A stretch of DNA of 43,711 nucleotides from CAYXFD01 sp964464175 (GTDB lineage Bacteria; Cloacimonadota; Cloacimonadia; Cloacimonadales; JAJBBL01), in NCBI GenBank assembly GCA_964464175.1, contig CAYXFD010000025.1, positions 1 through 43,711 on the forward strand, in the 5' to 3' direction. Shown in pieces: positions 42,238 to 43,711 of the stretch. A program made the translations under genes and the position numbers. Each line of letters starts with the position of its first letter. The stretch's first letter is position 1. The notes below the pieces were generated by a model that made no database searches, was not told the origin of the DNA, and saw nothing but the letters and a program-made list of their open reading frames with translations.

Positions 42238-43614
42238 ATGTTAAAGACATTAGTAATATCGGTAAGTCTATTAGTGATACTGATTTTTGCCGCTTGTAAC
42301 AGTACAACGTCATCAGGCGATCAGGCAGCCAAACCGGTTTTTGAACCAACAGGCGGAACTTACGAAACAGAAGTGAATGTAACAATTACCAGTTCTACAT
42401 CAGAAGCCATAATTAGATTCACAACCGATGGGAACGATCCTACGGATACTTCATCAATTTATTCGACTCCGATCAACATTAATGAAGATACAACCCTCAA
42501 AGCGAGGGCCTACTTGGACGGGTATAGTGATAGTGAGACTGCTGTTGCTAATTATATCATTGAAGAATCTGCAGCTGAAACCGTTCAAACTCCAACATTT
42601 AACCCTCCTGGAGGTTATTATGGTATGGCTCAAACAGTAGCAATTCATTGTCCTACAGCTGGAGCCGAAATCAGATATACTACTGATGGCAGTGATCCAA
42701 CTGCATCCTCTGCGATCTATACCGAACCGTTGTCTTTAATAGAAAACACGACAATCAAAGCACGCGGGTTCAAAGAAGATTGGAATCAGAGCGATATTGG
42801 GATTTCTGTATATACCATCGGTTCAGGTCAGCCAGAAATAGGAGAAATGCACTTTGTTCAGGGGGGGACATTCAACCCTACCGACAGTTATACCGTAACC
42901 CTATCATCATTCTTTATTGCTGTTTATGAGGTCACTCAAGCGGAATATGAAGCTGTTATGGGGAACAACCCTTCATATTTTTCCCCTCATCCCATGAGGC
43001 CGGTTGAAAGTGTTACCTGGTTCGATGCTATCGAGTATTGCAACCGTCTCACCCTTTCTGAAGGATATACTCCGGTATATTCTTATGGTATCTACGGTAG
43101 TGATCCTGATTACTGGCCCTCGGATTGGAATACCTCTTCTGCTAATCAGAATGAAATTATGGCTGATTGGTCTGCTGATGGTTACAGGCTACCTACAGAG
43201 ATGGAATATGAATTTGCAGCCAGAGGTGGAGCAATAGCTCAAATGCAGGGAACTTTTGAGACAACTTATGCCGGAAGTAACAATATCGACGATGTAGCTT
43301 GGTATTCAGGTAACAGCAATATAGATGACGGACAAGGTGGCCGGACTCACGATGTAGGGACGAAAGCGGCAAATGAACTTACCATTTTCGACATGAGCGG
43401 GAATGTTTACAATTGGGTTTGGGACAGGCAAGGCTTGTATCCTTCCGGTTCCCATACAAATCCGACAGGTGCCGAAAGCAGCTTAATGCGGATCAGCAGG
43501 GGAGGAAGTCATTACAGCAATGAAAGCAACTGCACGGTATCGTTCAGAAACTACGGGAATATTATGAACACGTTTGCAAATATCGGCTTCCGTGTCAGCA
43601 GAAGTGCTTTCTGA
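42238..43614 (+). CDS. Lipoprotein with two chitobiase-C-like repeats and an FGE/SUMF1-fold domain
   Basis: The 458-residue protein has a lipoprotein signal with F-A-A-C (C20). Residues ~35-110 and ~118-195 are two copies of the CHB_HEX_C_1 beta-sandwich: P-x-F-x-P-x-G-G-x-Y opening, I-R-(F/Y)-T-T-D-G-(N/S)-D-P-T core, and I-K-A-R-(A/G) close. Residues ~200-455 are a formylglycine-generating-enzyme-like (SUMF1, PF03781) domain with F-F-I-A-x-Y-E-V-T-Q-A-E-Y, P-V-E-S-V-T-W-F-D-A-I-E-Y-C-N, R-L-P-T-E-M-E-Y-E-F-A-A-R-G-G and N-I-G-F-R-V-S. In active FGEs the segment after G-G-S holds C-x4-C; here it is S427-x4-C432, so only the second cysteine is kept. A ligand-binding or structural surface role is more likely than sulfatase activation. 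Confidence 0.88.
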   Translation: MLKTLVISVSLLVILIFAACNSTTSSGDQAAKPVFEPTGGTYETEVNVTITSSTSEAIIRFTTDGNDPTDTSSIYSTPININEDTTLKARAYLDGYSDSETAVANYIIEESAAETVQTPTFNPPGGYYGMAQTVAIHCPTAGAEIRYTTDGSDPTASSAIYTEPLSLIENTTIKARGFKEDWNQSDIGISVYTIGSGQPEIGEMHFVQGGTFNPTDSYTVTLSSFFIAVYEVTQAEYEAVMGNNPSYFSPHPMRPVESVTWFDAIEYCNRLTLSEGYTPVYSYGIYGSDPDYWPSDWNTSSANQNEIMADWSADGYRLPTEMEYEFAARGGAIAQMQGTFETTYAGSNNIDDVAWYSGNSNIDDGQGGRTHDVGTKAANELTIFDMSGNVYNWVWDRQGLYPSGSHTNPTGAESSLMRISRGGSHYSNESNCTVSFRNYGNIMNTFANIGFRVSRSAF

Positions 43615-43711
43615 GTTGAAGCAGCAAACAGTCCGGTTAACACAGAATTGATTAGGCTCAAGTTTTACAGTGCCATTTTTTAACTCGTTGTTAATCAAAG
43701 ATATAGCTCGC

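Overview
The window (43.7 kb) looks like chromosomal DNA of an uncultivated, probably anaerobic Gram-negative bacterium of the FCB superphylum, most likely Candidatus Cloacimonadota or a near relative. The evidence is four secreted proteins whose C-terminal domain carries the N-P-F-N-P motif and the S-G-I-Y-F pattern of FlgD-Ig-like / type IX sorting modules, several very long repeat-built exported proteins, and an anaerobe-type Hcp plus flavodiiron operon. This assignment is inference from protein style; there is no rRNA or other phylogenetic marker here, and I saw no tRNA, CRISPR array, integrase or transposase.

Layout. 1-1.4 kb: a TetR regulator translationally coupled to the N-terminal half of a TolC-type efflux protein that ends early, with a clear operator upstream. 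1.8-3.9 kb: a secreted GLUG-repeat protein with a sorting tail. 4.1-6.5 kb: a tight operon of a GNAT acetyltransferase, an LPG-synthase-C/DUF2156 protein, QueD and the ribosome-assembly GTPase EngB. 6.5-7.4 kb: a HEAT-like protein on the other strand. 7.4-8.5 kb: a gene-free stretch holding a 119-bp direct repeat and smaller hairpin repeats. 8.5-11.3 kb: CorA, a DUF432 protein and an MscS channel, converging on a dCMP deaminase.

11.9-32.3 kb is an envelope/secretion region. Two lipoproteins come first, then three paralogous ~965-residue secreted M28 metallopeptidases (at 12.9, 26.2 and 29.4 kb). Between the first and second lies a ~3,143-residue exported beta-helix protein on the opposite strand, built from three ~655-residue modules. 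Bidirectional terminators bound these units.

32.3-37.1 kb is a four-gene minus-strand operon in transcription order: an exported protein with D-x-x-G-D-D-x-Y repeats and a HEAT tail, a sulfite-oxidase-fold protein whose expected molybdenum-ligand Cys is Ser, dihydrofolate reductase, and an exported ankyrin protein. 37.3-41.6 kb is a nitrosative/oxidative-stress operon: a Cys-rich two-cluster ferredoxin, a TetR regulator, class I hybrid cluster protein and a flavodiiron protein. It ends at a good terminator and has a palindrome at the predicted transcription start. 42.2-43.6 kb encodes a lipoprotein with two chitobiase-C-like repeats and an FGE/SUMF1-fold domain that retains only one of the two catalytic cysteines.

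The observations I would follow first are the Ser-for-Cys molybdoenzyme, the unnamed D-x-x-G-D-D-x-Y repeat protein that heads the same operon, the TetR-headed Hcp/flavodiiron operon with its Cys-rich ferredoxin, and the intergenic repeat family whose hairpins show a compensatory base pair.
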